This document shows, piece by piece, positions 12,801-23,211 of a DNA stretch of 64,000 bases. The notes under the pieces were generated by a model. The model searched no databases. It was not told the DNA's origin and saw only the letters and a list, made by a program, of their open reading frames with translations. Each line of letters begins with the position of its first letter. The stretch's first letter is position 1. The translations under genes were made by a program, and so were the position numbers. The stretch spans positions 1-64,000 of the forward strand of contig NW_006766884.1 in the NCBI RefSeq assembly GCF_000275845.1. Reading direction: 5' to 3'. This DNA comes from Dichomitus squalens LYAD-421 SS1. Taxonomy: Eukaryota > Basidiomycota > Agaricomycetes > Polyporales > Polyporaceae.

Positions 12801-13774
12801 GATTATCGGATTTGTGGTGGTCAGCCCTGATCCGTATCAACGGAGCGACAGTGCGTAGTTTTCGAAAACTGATCATTTCGACAGCCTTCCATGTGCTATG
12901 ACGCACCGAGGACTTGAAAAATGACGGATCCTTCTCTCAAGGAGAGTAGGTCAGCTCGGAGTCGTGGTGTCGGTGAACTTGGAGTACGTCGCAAACCCGC
13001 GGACAAGAAGAGCAACAATGGACGAGGGGACAGCAGTCTGGTACTCTGGAGTTCGCCCTTGGCTCGATGACCACTGCATACGCGCTTACACGAATGTCGC
13101 AGCCCCGCCATCACCGCATAGGTTGGAGTAACAGTGGCACATCGCACTCGGACGTCCGCTGCCGTGAAGGCTACTGAGCTCTTGCTCCTGTTTCAGATCG
13201 CTGCTGACAATCTCGGCGCAGTCCTGGATTCTTCCGAAGCCTGAAGCACCGCCGGCCGGGCAGGTTGTAGACTGACAGGTCGCGCTGGCGAATGGTCCCG
13301 GTACTTAGCTCCGAGAGAACCGGAGGAGTCAACCGCCAATTTGCGAAACGCCGACTGCTACCACTTTAGGCAATCCGATCAAACCCATCCTAAGGGGAAC
13401 ATTCTTTCCGCCATCTCAGCTGTCGCGGGCAAATCTGCATTGCAAGCAGGCCTCTTGGTAACGAAGTCATATCGGAGCTTTGCAGCGCCTCTCAGCATTC
13501 GATTCCTCGGGTCGTCGTCTGACGTGCGTCAGGTAGCTCGAGATGCAGATCTGGCGAAGACTGGCAAGCGCCTCCATACCTGCGTCACGATCCGAGCCGC
13601 CTGGATATCTGAGCATCCGTCCTAGTAGCGCTCTCAACTCTATATAACTCGGAGGTGGGGTCTGTACAATGTCGCAGTAGACCTAGCAAAGGCCGCCCTC
13701 ACTCCTACACACCTTCCCGACTACCACACATCTTCACGCTGGCGACCACATCTCATCCCTACTACTCTAAAACC
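9805..13774. other. Gene-poor region, about 4 kb
   Basis: No ORF here combines length, codon bias and family similarity, and I could not build a spliced model. 9805-10320 is the 3' flank of the SMG6-like gene and is pyrimidine-rich. The rest is low in codon structure and could be decayed transposon, long non-coding RNA or regulatory DNA. No terminal repeats or tRNA-like folds were seen. Confidence 0.4.
13636..13644 (+). promoter_or_regulatory. TATA-like element before small membrane-protein gene
   Basis: CTATATAAC lies about 130 bp upstream of the ATG at 13775, with a C-rich stretch between. It supports the small ORF as a transcribed gene, but only by position. Confidence 0.4.
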
Positions 13775-14065
13775 ATGCGTCCCTTGAAGCTGTACGAGCA
13801 CCCCGAGTTCAAGAGGGAGGAGTCCGACATCTCCCTCCTTCACACTATCTGCTTCGTCCTCACACTCGCCCTTTTGGGCGCAACCCTCGTCTTGAGCGTA
13901 TCGTGTCTTTTGCTATGGGACGACTGTAAAACATGTGAGTAGCTTCATCCTCCGGATTCAGTCCCTTCATTGATCATTAGGGCAGCATATCCCATATACT
14001 CTGCACGGCCACACCTATTAACAGTGCGACAAGTGCTCAATGGTTCCGCTGCTGTGCGGCTGTGA
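13775..14065 (+). CDS. Possible small single-pass membrane protein, unknown function
   Basis: Exons 13775-13934 and 14025-14065 give 66 aa. The start is MRPLKLYEHPEFKREESD, a charged segment, followed by a hydrophobic helix of about 25 residues (TICFVLTLALLGATLVLSVS) and a short polar tail. The intron has a GTGAGT donor and ends ACAG. A TATA-like box lies upstream. I do not recognise a family. Without splicing the ORF ends at 13942, seven bases after the donor, which would leave a 55-residue protein with the same helix. The existence of the gene is an inference from promoter, hydrophobicity and splice signals. Confidence 0.45.
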
Positions 14066-15019
14066 TCTTAGAATGACCACACGGGACCCTACACGCGAGG
14101 TGAGCTTCCCTGCCAATCTTGAGATGCATCCCGTCGTTCCTGACCGACAGCGCTGTCCAGCCAATGCTTCTCTAGATCTGCTCATTGTATTATTAGCTCC
14201 GCGCAATCACCCATCCGTCCGTCCATACCCTGTGTACCACGGGCGTTGTACATCACCTCGATATTGTTATCATGTAGATTTACAGATGTACTACCTGGAA
14301 GCACATCCAGAAGGTAGTTTGTACCACCAGAGCAGCTTCATGTACTAGATCCCTATGGCAATTGCTCGCTTGTCTTAATTCACTTTACTAATTTATTGCA
14401 CTTGATACTTGACCTGACTTCCTTTGGTATAAGACCAAGTGCGCTGCCGATCATGCACTTCATCTGCATGCTGAACATGTGTCCGCTTTGACCGCACGCT
14501 GCCTCTGACTACTCGGCCTGGAGAACTTGGAACGACGAATCCTATAGCTGCGAGCACGATCTCTGCGGTTGGAGCGCACGCTCATGCATGCAAACGCTGT
14601 GAGCGATAAAGAATCTCGGGCACTGCACAGCAGACGCCATTCGGCGTCTCCGAATCGCGTTGATTAGCAAGTGGAGGTTGTGCGCGGGAGGGAAACTACT
14701 CACGAAGTCAGCACGGCGGACGAACCCGAAGCTAGTTCGGACATAGACTACGCAATTACCAAAACATAAGCTCCTTGCGATATGCAAAGCACAACTGCGG
14801 TCTCTACAGGAGACAGCACTCCACCAAACGCAATACGAATAGTAAGATAACGTGTACGCCGGGTCGGTGGCACCCAAAGTCCTGACGAAGAACATCGTAC
14901 GCAATGACGCACCAGCCTCCATGCCTCTATGCTTCCAAGCAGTGAGCCGGGACCGTCCCGCAAAGTTCGGGGTTCAAGATCCATCCCAGGGGAGACGCAG
15001 GATGATTCGCACGAAGCAT
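14066..15019. other. Intergenic, nothing recognised
   Basis: Only short ORFs without codon bias. The right end is the 3' flank of the convergent DOMON-b561 gene. Confidence 0.4.
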
Positions 15020-17002
15020 TCACAGAAACGCCGAGAGCGACACCGGCACGGCCTGCACCTGACGCATCTCGGTCCTGGTCCGCCTATCTGCTGCTGGCCC
15101 ATCGGTCTCCTCGACAGGGTCCGCCCACACCGCTGCAGAGAATACATCATGCGTGCCATCGTCCGCGATCGTGCTGTCGACCGCCGCCGTCCTTCGCGCA
15201 ATGACAGATTCTGACGACGTCCGGCTGGCAGGGGCTATCAGCGTCAATGGCAGCGGCATCGGGACGCTCTCAGTCATATTCCAGCCGAGGCGTTCCTGCG
15301 CAAGCTGCTTCCGGAGGAAGATCATTCCGATCGAGTAAGTCCCTGCGAAGACCTGCGGAAGATGGGTGAGCGGTGAGCGGACGTAAGTCGGTAGCAATGA
15401 CCCCCAGCGAGTACGTCAGCTCTGTTCGATGATTCCATCTGCATATTGCGCCCCGAGGTGGCGGCGGCGCCACAACCGCGGACCTCTGGTTCAGGTAGGA
15501 AGGAAGTGGGGTACTCACCGCTGCCCAACCTATGCATATCGCGACCACGATGCGTTGACTGGCGCCACTCTGCGCTGGGTTCCGAACTACGCCGTTGATG
15601 GTCTGCGAGCGTACGAGCACGTCGTTAGATAAGACCGATGCTTCGCTTCGGGGGTAGGAGCGAACGGGGAGCGCTCACGGTGTATATCGACAGTCCAAAG
15701 ACTGCCAGGCCCAGCACCACGTGTATGATATTCCGCGGAGGATGGTGTTTCCCGTCCTTTGGACGTCGCAAATGGACGACGGTGCCAAGCGCAACTTCGA
15801 AGACGTACAACGCAAATAGAACAACACCGCTGATCTGCTCATCGGCGGAGGGATGGGCGTCATTGAGGAGAAGTTGCGAAGCAGTATGCGAAGTTATGAG
15901 CGTCAGAAGCACGAGACGGACGGACAGATTGCGAGGAAGCTGACCTGATGTGGCGTAACGATGTGTCCCATGCCCCTCCGCGCGACGGCGAGGGGCCCCA
16001 ACGCCCAACCCACACATATGAGCGGGATTCCCAGGACGACGTTGATGAACCAATGCGCGGTGAACCACTTGGGCGTGAAGACGCGCGCCCAACGAGCCAC
16101 CAAAGCACCAAGGGGCAGCAGTATCAGAAAGCCCGCAGCAGAGAGCGCGGCGTGTGCGACTAGGACGCTGTCTGTGTGCGATGGGATCGTGGCCGCACTC
16201 GTCGGGCATGACTGAGATGGCGCTAGGCCTAACGTTGTCGCGATCGCCCCAGTTTGGGTAGTTGTTGTAGATGTATGTACAGATTCGCTGGATGGATCTG
16301 CGAGCACCTTGGTCAAATTGAGGGAGAGGTTTCCTGCATCCAGGTGTTGTTCGATGGACGCTGAGGGGTCGGCGGGAGGAACAGTTAGCCCGAAGGCCCA
16401 TACGAGTGGTTGGACGGTATCGTTGTTCTTCGGAATATCGAAGGCAAGGATGGGAGACACACCAGACAACTGCGAAAAATCAGGCACTCAGTATCTCCGA
16501 GTGTGGCGCAAACGGTCAGGATCGCATAATCTAGACGCACTATGCTAGCTTGTAGGGCTACTGTTGCCTGTCGCGGTGGGTCTGTTACGGGTAGGGGTTC
16601 GACTAGGCCTGATGCTTGTCGTTGAGATAGGATAATAGTTCCGTTGGCTGTTTGCCAGATTATGACCAATGGCGTGTTCGCCATCTGGTCTCCAAATCCG
16701 CTGATGCAGGGTCTATCATCTTTCAAGTTGAGGAGCAGACTACGTCACGTACATCGCCATCCATCCGAGTTGATTTAGGGCTTTGAGCTGATCTGTAGGA
16801 GAGGGGATGTGAGGGAGAGGTTCTGTCAACATGCGCAGGGCGTACAAGTCACTATCGATGTGTTGACCGTAGCGGAGACACACATCAAGGTCCCGCACCA
16901 AGAATCGCCCTGAAGCACAGAAGGACCGGAGGACCAAGATGGCACAGTCACCAATAATACTGCCAGCAAAGGCTTTGGAAGATGAGCCAAGGAGATGCGC
17001 AT
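15020..17002 (-). CDS. DOMON-cytochrome b561 fusion, secretory/membrane haem protein
   Basis: Exons 17002-16846, 16792-16753, 16700-16541, 16469-15945, 15834-15679, 15602-15519 and 15352-15020 encode 484 aa. A signal peptide (MRISLAHLPKPLLAVLLVTV) leads into a DOMON domain with CVSATVN, LGWMAIGFGDQMANTP and SQRQAS, the same fold as the cytochrome domain of cellobiose dehydrogenase. A Ser/Thr linker precedes a b561 module of about five helices. Four histidines sit where b561 proteins bind two haems: VAHAAL, TAHWF, TPHQ and NIIHV. Family knowledge: such proteins pass electrons across a membrane, perhaps to extracellular metal or redox enzymes. The C-terminal tail of about 90 aa after the last helix is polar and not conserved. 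Introns of 110 and 166 nt (15835-15944 and 15353-15518) are the least certain junctions. Confidence 0.8.
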
Positions 17003-17157
17003 CCTTTCCGGCAGCCAAGAGACGAGGAGAGTAGAAAAGCAGGGCGAGATAACGGTGATGAAGGGTCAGGCTGGAGGGGTCGTCCACGACATCGTCCCTC
17101 CATATTTCCCATGCCCGACAACTCGAGCAGACCGGATACCCATGCTTGGGAACTGTG

Positions 17158-17166
17158 CCTATATAG
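17158..17166 (-). promoter_or_regulatory. TATA-like element upstream of DOMON-b561 gene
   Basis: On the minus strand CTATATAGG lies about 155 bp before the ATG at 17002. The distance is somewhat long for a fungal TATA to start-codon interval, so this is tentative. Confidence 0.3.
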
Positions 17167-17358
17167 TGTCGGAGCGGATAATCCCTATGGGACCCGACGA
17201 GGAAGCGTGGGACATAGCACTTGAGCGCTTCTGATCTGGCGTAGTAGCACTCCAGAAAAAGCAGTGAGATCACGGGCATGCGCGGAATGGACTTCTAGAT
17301 TACATGCTGGACGTCTGTTTTACACAATGATACTGCTTTCGACTTCTCTGTGCAGCAT

Positions 17359-18052
17359 TCACTCGAAGATCCACTTGGCCTGGTCGTGAGTGTACTGTAC
17401 GATACCCTCGGGGAACCAACTGCACCGAAGACCATCAGAAACAGAATTCAAGGCAATGGTAATTTGACGTACAGAGCGATCTCCTTCTCCGCGTTCTCGA
17501 CGGAGTCAGAGCCGTGGCAGATGTTACGGCCGACAGCAAGGGCAAAGTCACCACGGATGGTGCCTGTGGAGCAAGCACGTGCTCAACAGATGCTAGATAC
17601 AATCTCATGTAGAAGCAAGCGACATACCAGGAGCGGACGCTAGAGGGTTGGTCGCGCCGAGCATAGAGCGGCCGGTCTTGACGGCATCAAGACCCTGCCA
17701 AACCATGGCAACGACGGGGCCGGAAGCCATGTACTGGATGAGGCCAGGGAAGAAGGGCTTGCCCTTGAGGTCAGCATAGTCTATGCGCGTCCATCGGTAA
17801 GACCAAGTTCGCGAGCAATCTGATTCGGCGGCGACGTACGCTTCTCGAGGTGCTCGGGAGTAGCGTGAACAAGCTTGAGGGCAATGAGCTTGAAGCCGCG
17901 TTGCTCGAAGCGACCAATGATGTTGCCCACGAGTCCGCGCTGGACACCGTCGGGCTGCAAAGAGCGCGTTCCGTCAGCGGCTGCTTGTGTTCGGCCTGGC
18001 TGGCCATTGTGCGCACCTTGACCATGATGTAGGTGCGCTCGTTGACCGACAT
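17359..18052 (-). CDS. Nucleoside diphosphate kinase
   Basis: Exons 18052-18017, 17954-17840, 17780-17628, 17563-17473 and 17419-17359 encode 151 aa, the normal length of eukaryotic NDP kinase. It moves the terminal phosphate of ATP to other NDPs through a phosphohistidine. The start [12 protein letters not shown], then [20 protein letters not shown] and [10 protein letters not shown], are family signatures. The active-site histidine falls exactly at residue 118. The C-terminus ends [11 protein letters not shown]. All four introns are 53-64 nt. The gene diverges from QCR7 with 257 bp between start codons. No targeting peptide is present, so the protein is cytosolic. Confidence 0.97.
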
Positions 18053-18127
18053 GGCGACTGTAGGAGTGGGCTTGGGAAGATGGAAGAAGATAAAGAGATG
18101 GAGGAGGATGAAGAGGACTGCCGACGT

Positions 18128-18134
18128 TTTATAC
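18128..18134 (-). promoter_or_regulatory. TATA box of NDP kinase gene
   Basis: TATAAAA on the minus strand lies 76 bp before the ATG, with a pyrimidine-rich stretch between. This is a standard spacing for a fungal TATA promoter. Confidence 0.6.
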
Positions 18135-18309
18135 ATCTCTGCTTCGATCTTTACCCTTCCTCGTATCGATCCCAAATCGGGCACTCAATCATCGGCGTAG
18201 TAGCTAGCGCCCAAGCCACTGGAGCCAAACAGGGTCATACAGACGTCGGGAGGAGTCGCGGTTTGGCGTCGGCGACGGACGCTGCACAGTGCACATAGAC
18301 ACCACCACG

Positions 18310-18866
18310 ATGACCATCTTCGGTCCTCTTGGCCCCTCCCTCGCCCCCGCCATCCGCAGGAACCGCGGCATCTACGCATGGGTTAAGCCCATCGCGGACT
18401 GGTACGCCAACGCTGCTGGCTACAGAAAAGTCGGCTTGAAGTACGACGACCTCCGTACGTGACGTTTCGCGCTCCGTCTTCGTGTTCCCTGATCAACCGC
18501 GTCCTCCTGCAGTTGTGGAGGAGCGCGATGATGTTCAGCGGGTGAGTAGTCACTTCCTTTCTGCGTTCGGTAACGAATGTGAACCTTGTGCACCAGGCAT
18601 TGGGGCGTTTGACCCATCGCGAGGCCTACGACCGTGCGTATCGCTTCAAGCGTGCTTCGCATGCTTCGGTCCTGCATGATGTTCTCCCTAAGAGCGAATG
18701 GACCAAGCCGGAGGAGGTACGCACTTCGACAAAGTCTTCTATGACGTTATCCTGACGCCAGGATGTGAAGGATGTCCGTTACCTCAAACCCCACGTTCAG
18801 GATGTTGAGCAGGAGAACCTGGAGCGGTGGAAGTGGGATCATGTGGAGGTTCAGAGGACGCGGTAG
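18310..18866 (+). CDS. QCR7: Cytochrome b-c1 complex subunit 7 (QCR7/UQCRB)
   Basis: Exons 18310-18454, 18513-18541, 18597-18716 and 18762-18866 encode 132 aa. This small matrix-side subunit of respiratory complex III contacts cytochrome b. Recognised segments are the GLKYDDLLVEERDDVQRAL block, the REAYDRAYRFKRASH block and the C-terminal DVRYLKPHVQDVEQEN. Length and intron positions fit the fungal family. There is no cleavable presequence, as expected. One intron is only 45 nt (18717-18761), among the shortest here. The gene is divergent from NDP kinase. Confidence 0.95.
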
Positions 18867-19402
18867 ACATCTTGCTTACAAGAGCTTATAGCCGACGAGA
18901 ACCTTACCTCGCCACCTACATAATGTCATCCTCGTCATTCGCCAGAAGTCGTCGTGCTCATGTTCGCACTGACTCCGGCTCATTGCAACCTGACTCTACT
19001 GTCACGTACACCAGTATTGAGTACGTCCTCGTGATGCCTGATTTTACCTCAACCGACTTCCGCAGAGCACACGATCCTCGTGCGGCCGCTTCTTCCCTCC
19101 TCGAGTTCATCCGGCCGATAAGAGAGTGCGTATTCACGGTCTTGGCTAGTCATCGGGTCCTCTCGAGCATTCTGGTCGCCTGCAGGATGACTATCTGCCG
19201 TAGTCTTTGTTCCCTGGCCATGATATCTTGTACGGCATCCCTGGTCAGGCGTGCAGGAGAAGTGCGAATCATACCGTGCTCTATATACCGCGGGATTACA
19301 TGCATACAGACTTCAATCTACTTTGCTATTACTCTATTGAGCCCCAAGTACGAACCCGCTCCAGTCAGCTCGAGTGGTTGTGGGCCATCCAGAGGTATCG
19401 CT
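18867..19402. other. Intergenic between QCR7 and transketolase (convergent)
   Basis: Holds the 3' flanks of two convergent genes. A plus-strand ORF running 18827-19678 overlaps the QCR7 end and the antisense of transketolase exons, and has no independent support. Confidence 0.5.
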
Positions 19403-22217
19403 TCAAATGGCCTTGACGAGAGGCGAGACGACCTCACCGCCCTTCTGCTTGTAGAAGGTGACGACCTTCTTACCGAGCTCGGCAATGTCTGTGAACGTGA
19501 GTTTCAGCACCTCCATCTGGACGACATAAACCCGAATGACGTACTGGGACCAGTGAGGCCAAACTTCTCGTACACCTTCTTGTACGGGCCGGACGCGCCA
19601 AAGGTCGTAAGGCCGTACTGCTCGTGGCTGTACTTGGCCCACCCGAGGGTCTGTTCGTCGTCGCATCGCAAACGGTGAGCCCACACGTCCTCTTCGCCCG
19701 CATGTTACAAGGAACTCACCGACAACGCCTCAACGGCCAAGATCGGCGCGCCGCTGCGCAGCACGCTCAGCCTGTACTCCTGCGGCTGCTGGTCGAACAC
19801 GCTCCAGCACGGCAGCGATACGATCCTCGTCTTGATACCCTCGCTCTGCAGCTGCACCGCCGCTTCCAGCGCGATCGACACCTCAGAGCCGGACGAGACG
19901 ATCGTGAGGTCCTCGCCCTGCACCTCGTGCACGACGTACCCGCCCTTGAGCGCGTTCTCGAGCGTCGAGCCTTCGAGGTTCGGCAGGTTCTGACGCGAGA
20001 GCGAAAGGATCGAGGGCGTGTGCTTGCGCGTGAGCGCAGAGTAGTATGCCGCGGACGTCTCGTTGCCGTCAGCGGGGCGCCAGAAGTCCAGGTTGGGGAG
20101 GGCGCGGAAGTGCGCAGCGGTTTCGACGGGTTGGTGGGTGGGGCCGTCCTCACCCAGACCGATGGAATCGTGTGTGGCTGTTCGTGCACGAAATGAATGT
20201 CATTAGCTTCAAGGCCATTGTTTGTAGGGAGAATATGTAGCGAAGTGACGCACCAACCCATATCACCTGGTGCCCGCTCAGCGCCGACAACCGCACCGCA
20301 CCGGCGGCGTATGAGACGAAGTTCTGTGCAGCACAAACGAATATTCAGGATTTACATCACTTCAGCCAGTCGGTCAATTTACCAAGAAGGTGGCAACGAA
20401 GGGGATGATACCGCCATACGCGTGCAGACCATTGGCAATAGCACCCATACCGTGCTCACGGACACCAAAACGGATGTAGGTGCCCTTATATGAGCCAAGA
20501 CCAGTGCTCTCGGGCTGGAAGTCAATCATCGTCTTCGTGCGTGTGAGGTTCGAGCCCGTCAAGTCGGCCGAACCGCCAACGAGCTCAGGGAATACAGGGA
20601 CGATCGCAGACAGCACAATCTCGGAAAGTTTACGGGAAGCCTGCGCGGGATCGGAGGGCTTGTACACGGGCAACGCCTTTTCCCAACCGTCGGGGAGCTT
20701 GCCGGCGATGCGGCGGGTGAGCTCAGCGTGCTCCTTAGGGTACTTCTGGCCATAGGACGCGAGGAGGGCGTTCCAAGCGGCCTCGGCCTTGGCACCCTTG
20801 GAGGCCACAGCATGGTACGCGTCGTAGGTCTCCTGGGGAACGTAGAATGACTGATCAGCAGGCAGGCCAAACTTGGTCTTGAGCTGCTGGATATCATCGG
20901 CCTTGAGAGCTAATTCGTCGTATTTCAGACGGCGCGGATCAATCGAGTAGCGTGGCATATAACGCACGAGAGCCGTGGACACCATGAGTGCCCTGCTGCT
21001 TAGAGCCGTAGCCGATGGTGGTACGGAGACGAATAAGGGTGGGCTTGTCCTTGACTTTCTGCGCCTCGGCGATCGCGTTGTAGATACCGGCAAGGTCGCT
21101 GTTCACATGTTCGTGAGCCAACGGCCAGTCTGTGGGAATGACCGAGCTCACCTGTCACCGTTGTCGACGTGCAAGGTGTGCCACCCGTACGCCTGGAAAC
21201 GCAGCTCGACGTTCTCAGTGAACGCAACGGCAGTGTCACCATCGATAGAGATGTCTACGAATCAATTAGCACCACTGCCAAAGGGCGTTGTTGCCATAAG
21301 AACCCACGGTTGTCGTCGTAGATCTAGCGCATACGATCAGCGGCATTCGATTTATGGCCAATGGTCGTGTTGCGACATACCACAATGAGGTTGCCCAATT
21401 GCAAGTGACCAGCAAGCGAAGCGGCCTCGCTAGCAACACCCTCCATGAGACAGCCATCACCAGCGAACACTGTAACATCCATTCAGACCCGTCGCGTTGT
21501 GGCCCATAACTCTTGGCAACAAACCATAGGTGTAATTGTTGATGAGATCGAAGCCGTCCTTGTTATAGGTAGCCCCGAGGTGAGCCTGGGCGATGGCAAG
21601 ACCGACGGCGTTCGAGATACCCTGCCCAAGGGGCCCGGTAGTGAGCTCGATACCGTCGGTGTGGCCAGCCTCCGGGTGACCAGGGGTCAAGGAGTCAAGT
21701 TGACGGAACTGCTTGAGGTCATCCAGAGAAAGCTTGTAGCCCAAAAGATGGAGGAGGGTGTACTGCAGAGCACAACTATGCCAGAATCAACTGACGGCGA
21801 CGGGTGCAACATGTCGTATTGACTGACCCATGTCTAGAGGAACCCATAGTCAGCAACGGCTGGATATAGTTTCAATACGCGTTTACGCACCCGTTCGAGA
21901 GTACAAACCGATCGCGGTTGAACCACTTCGAGTTCTTAGGGTTAGCAGTGAAGAAGCTGACCTCGCAGTTAAGTACAGGGGAGCCTACAACACGAAGATG
22001 ACACACCGGGTGAACAGTACATGGGCCGCAGGAGCCAGACCCATAGGAGCACCTAGAGGCGGAAGACATTTGATCTATATCCCAAACTCGCTTTTAATCG
22101 CCATATTTGTTTCGCACCTGGGTGGCCGGAGTTAGCCTTGCCGACAATGTCGGCCGCTAGGGCACGAATGGTGCCGATGGCAATCGCGTCGGAGGACTCA
22201 GGTGCAAATTGAGACAT
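19403..22217 (-). CDS. Transketolase
   Basis: Fourteen exons: 22217-22118, 22052-22007, 21956-21891, 21833-21828, 21775-21525, 21469-21381, 21323-21308, 21254-21152, 21098-20968, 20909-20383, 20323-20254, 20177-19720, 19650-19551 and 19488-19403, giving 682 aa. This thiamine-diphosphate enzyme of the pentose phosphate pathway moves two-carbon units between sugar phosphates. Signatures are NSGHPGAPMG, VLSNGHGCALQY, the TPP motif GDGCLMEG...[23 protein letters not shown] and [18 protein letters not shown]. Exon 4 is only 6 nt and supplies His72, the counterpart of the catalytic His69 of yeast transketolase. Without this exon the frame stays open but the motif is lost. Exon 7 is 16 nt. There is no targeting peptide, so the enzyme is cytosolic. 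Confidence 0.96.
21828..21833 (-). other. 6-nt microexon in transketolase
   Basis: ACATGG is flanked by CTCTAG on its 5' side and GTCAGT on its 3' side, between introns of 57 and 52 nt. Only its inclusion rebuilds the invariant SNGHGCALQY motif across a split Gly codon. This is inferred from sequence; no RNA evidence is available. Confidence 0.85.
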
Positions 22218-22278
22218 GGTTGAGGCAGAGGGGAGCTTTGGGGAAGGGAGTTCGCGGTGGGGAGGGAGAAATGTCCCT

Positions 22279-22287
22279 GCTATATAG
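22279..22287 (-). promoter_or_regulatory. TATA box of transketolase gene
   Basis: GCTATATAG on the minus strand lies about 65 bp before the ATG at 22217. Confidence 0.55.
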
Positions 22288-23211
22288 CCTTGCGAAGGCA
22301 GTCGCGACGCTGATATCTAATCACGCATCCCGTCGGCGTCTGACTCTCCGCTCCGGTCCGCGCCCTGTCTCGGATCTGTGAGTGCCTTCCGGCGTCCGCT
22401 GTCCTTGTCCCGTAGCTGCTACTTTCCCTCCACCGACACCGTCCCTTGCCAAGCTCTCAGACAGGTCTGTGCGTGGAACAAGGCTCTGCACGACGCGAAA
22501 GTCGGTTCCTCTGCTCGCGCGCAAAGTCACGGGAACATGCACCCACAGTTGACGGAGAAAAAGCTAGGTTCGCACTCTCCCGTCCAGGCGTGTCGCTGAA
22601 AGGCCCATTCGAGGTATCTTACATGTGAGACTGACAAACGAGTTTCACGCAGTGTGTCTGGAGTTCATTCAGGCACTTGATGCCTGTCACGCCGACGGTT
22701 GGTCGCGCTGGACGGGAGGCTGTAACCAGGCAAAGCAAGACCTGAACATGTGTCTTAGAAAGGAGGTGAGTCTGCACGTCCATGAGTAATATTGACACAT
22801 GCCCGCTCACGTCCGGTCATCGTATGCTCTAAGCGTGTCGACCGCACGACAAAGAATCGGGAGCAGGCGAAAGCAAAACGAGAAAGAATTGAGTATGCTT
22901 GGAAAGAGCTCCGTGAAGACTGAGCATGCACGTGCCACCTTGCGGATTTACCCTCTCGCTCTACCCTACATGGCACTCCGCGAGACTCGAGAGAGATTCG
23001 AGAAGTCTCGGGTATTCATGGCATCCAAGAACGTGGGACTTCGCAACACCCGACAAGGAGGCTTCGCCCACGCTCATCATGTTTGCCGAGTCACCGCTCC
23101 TTTGACGTACAATTCAATACTGTACATTGGATATCTCAATGACCACACATATCGTACACATTCGTACGTTTTGATTCGTCTCTAATGGTCGAAACTCCGC
23201 GCCAGGATATT
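22288..23211. other. Intergenic between alpha-xylosidase and transketolase
   Basis: About 900 bp carrying the transketolase promoter and the 3' flank of the GH31 gene. ORFs are short and unbiased, and no further gene is supported. Confidence 0.5.

Noticed and set aside
15625..16401. 258-codon minus-strand ORF as a separate membrane-protein gene
   Set aside because: It combines part of DOMON-b561 exons with an unspliced intron. The seven-exon model explains all of its hydrophobic segments.
18827..19678. 283-codon plus-strand ORF after QCR7
   Set aside because: Half of it is antisense to transketolase exons, and the rest is 3' flank without codon bias.
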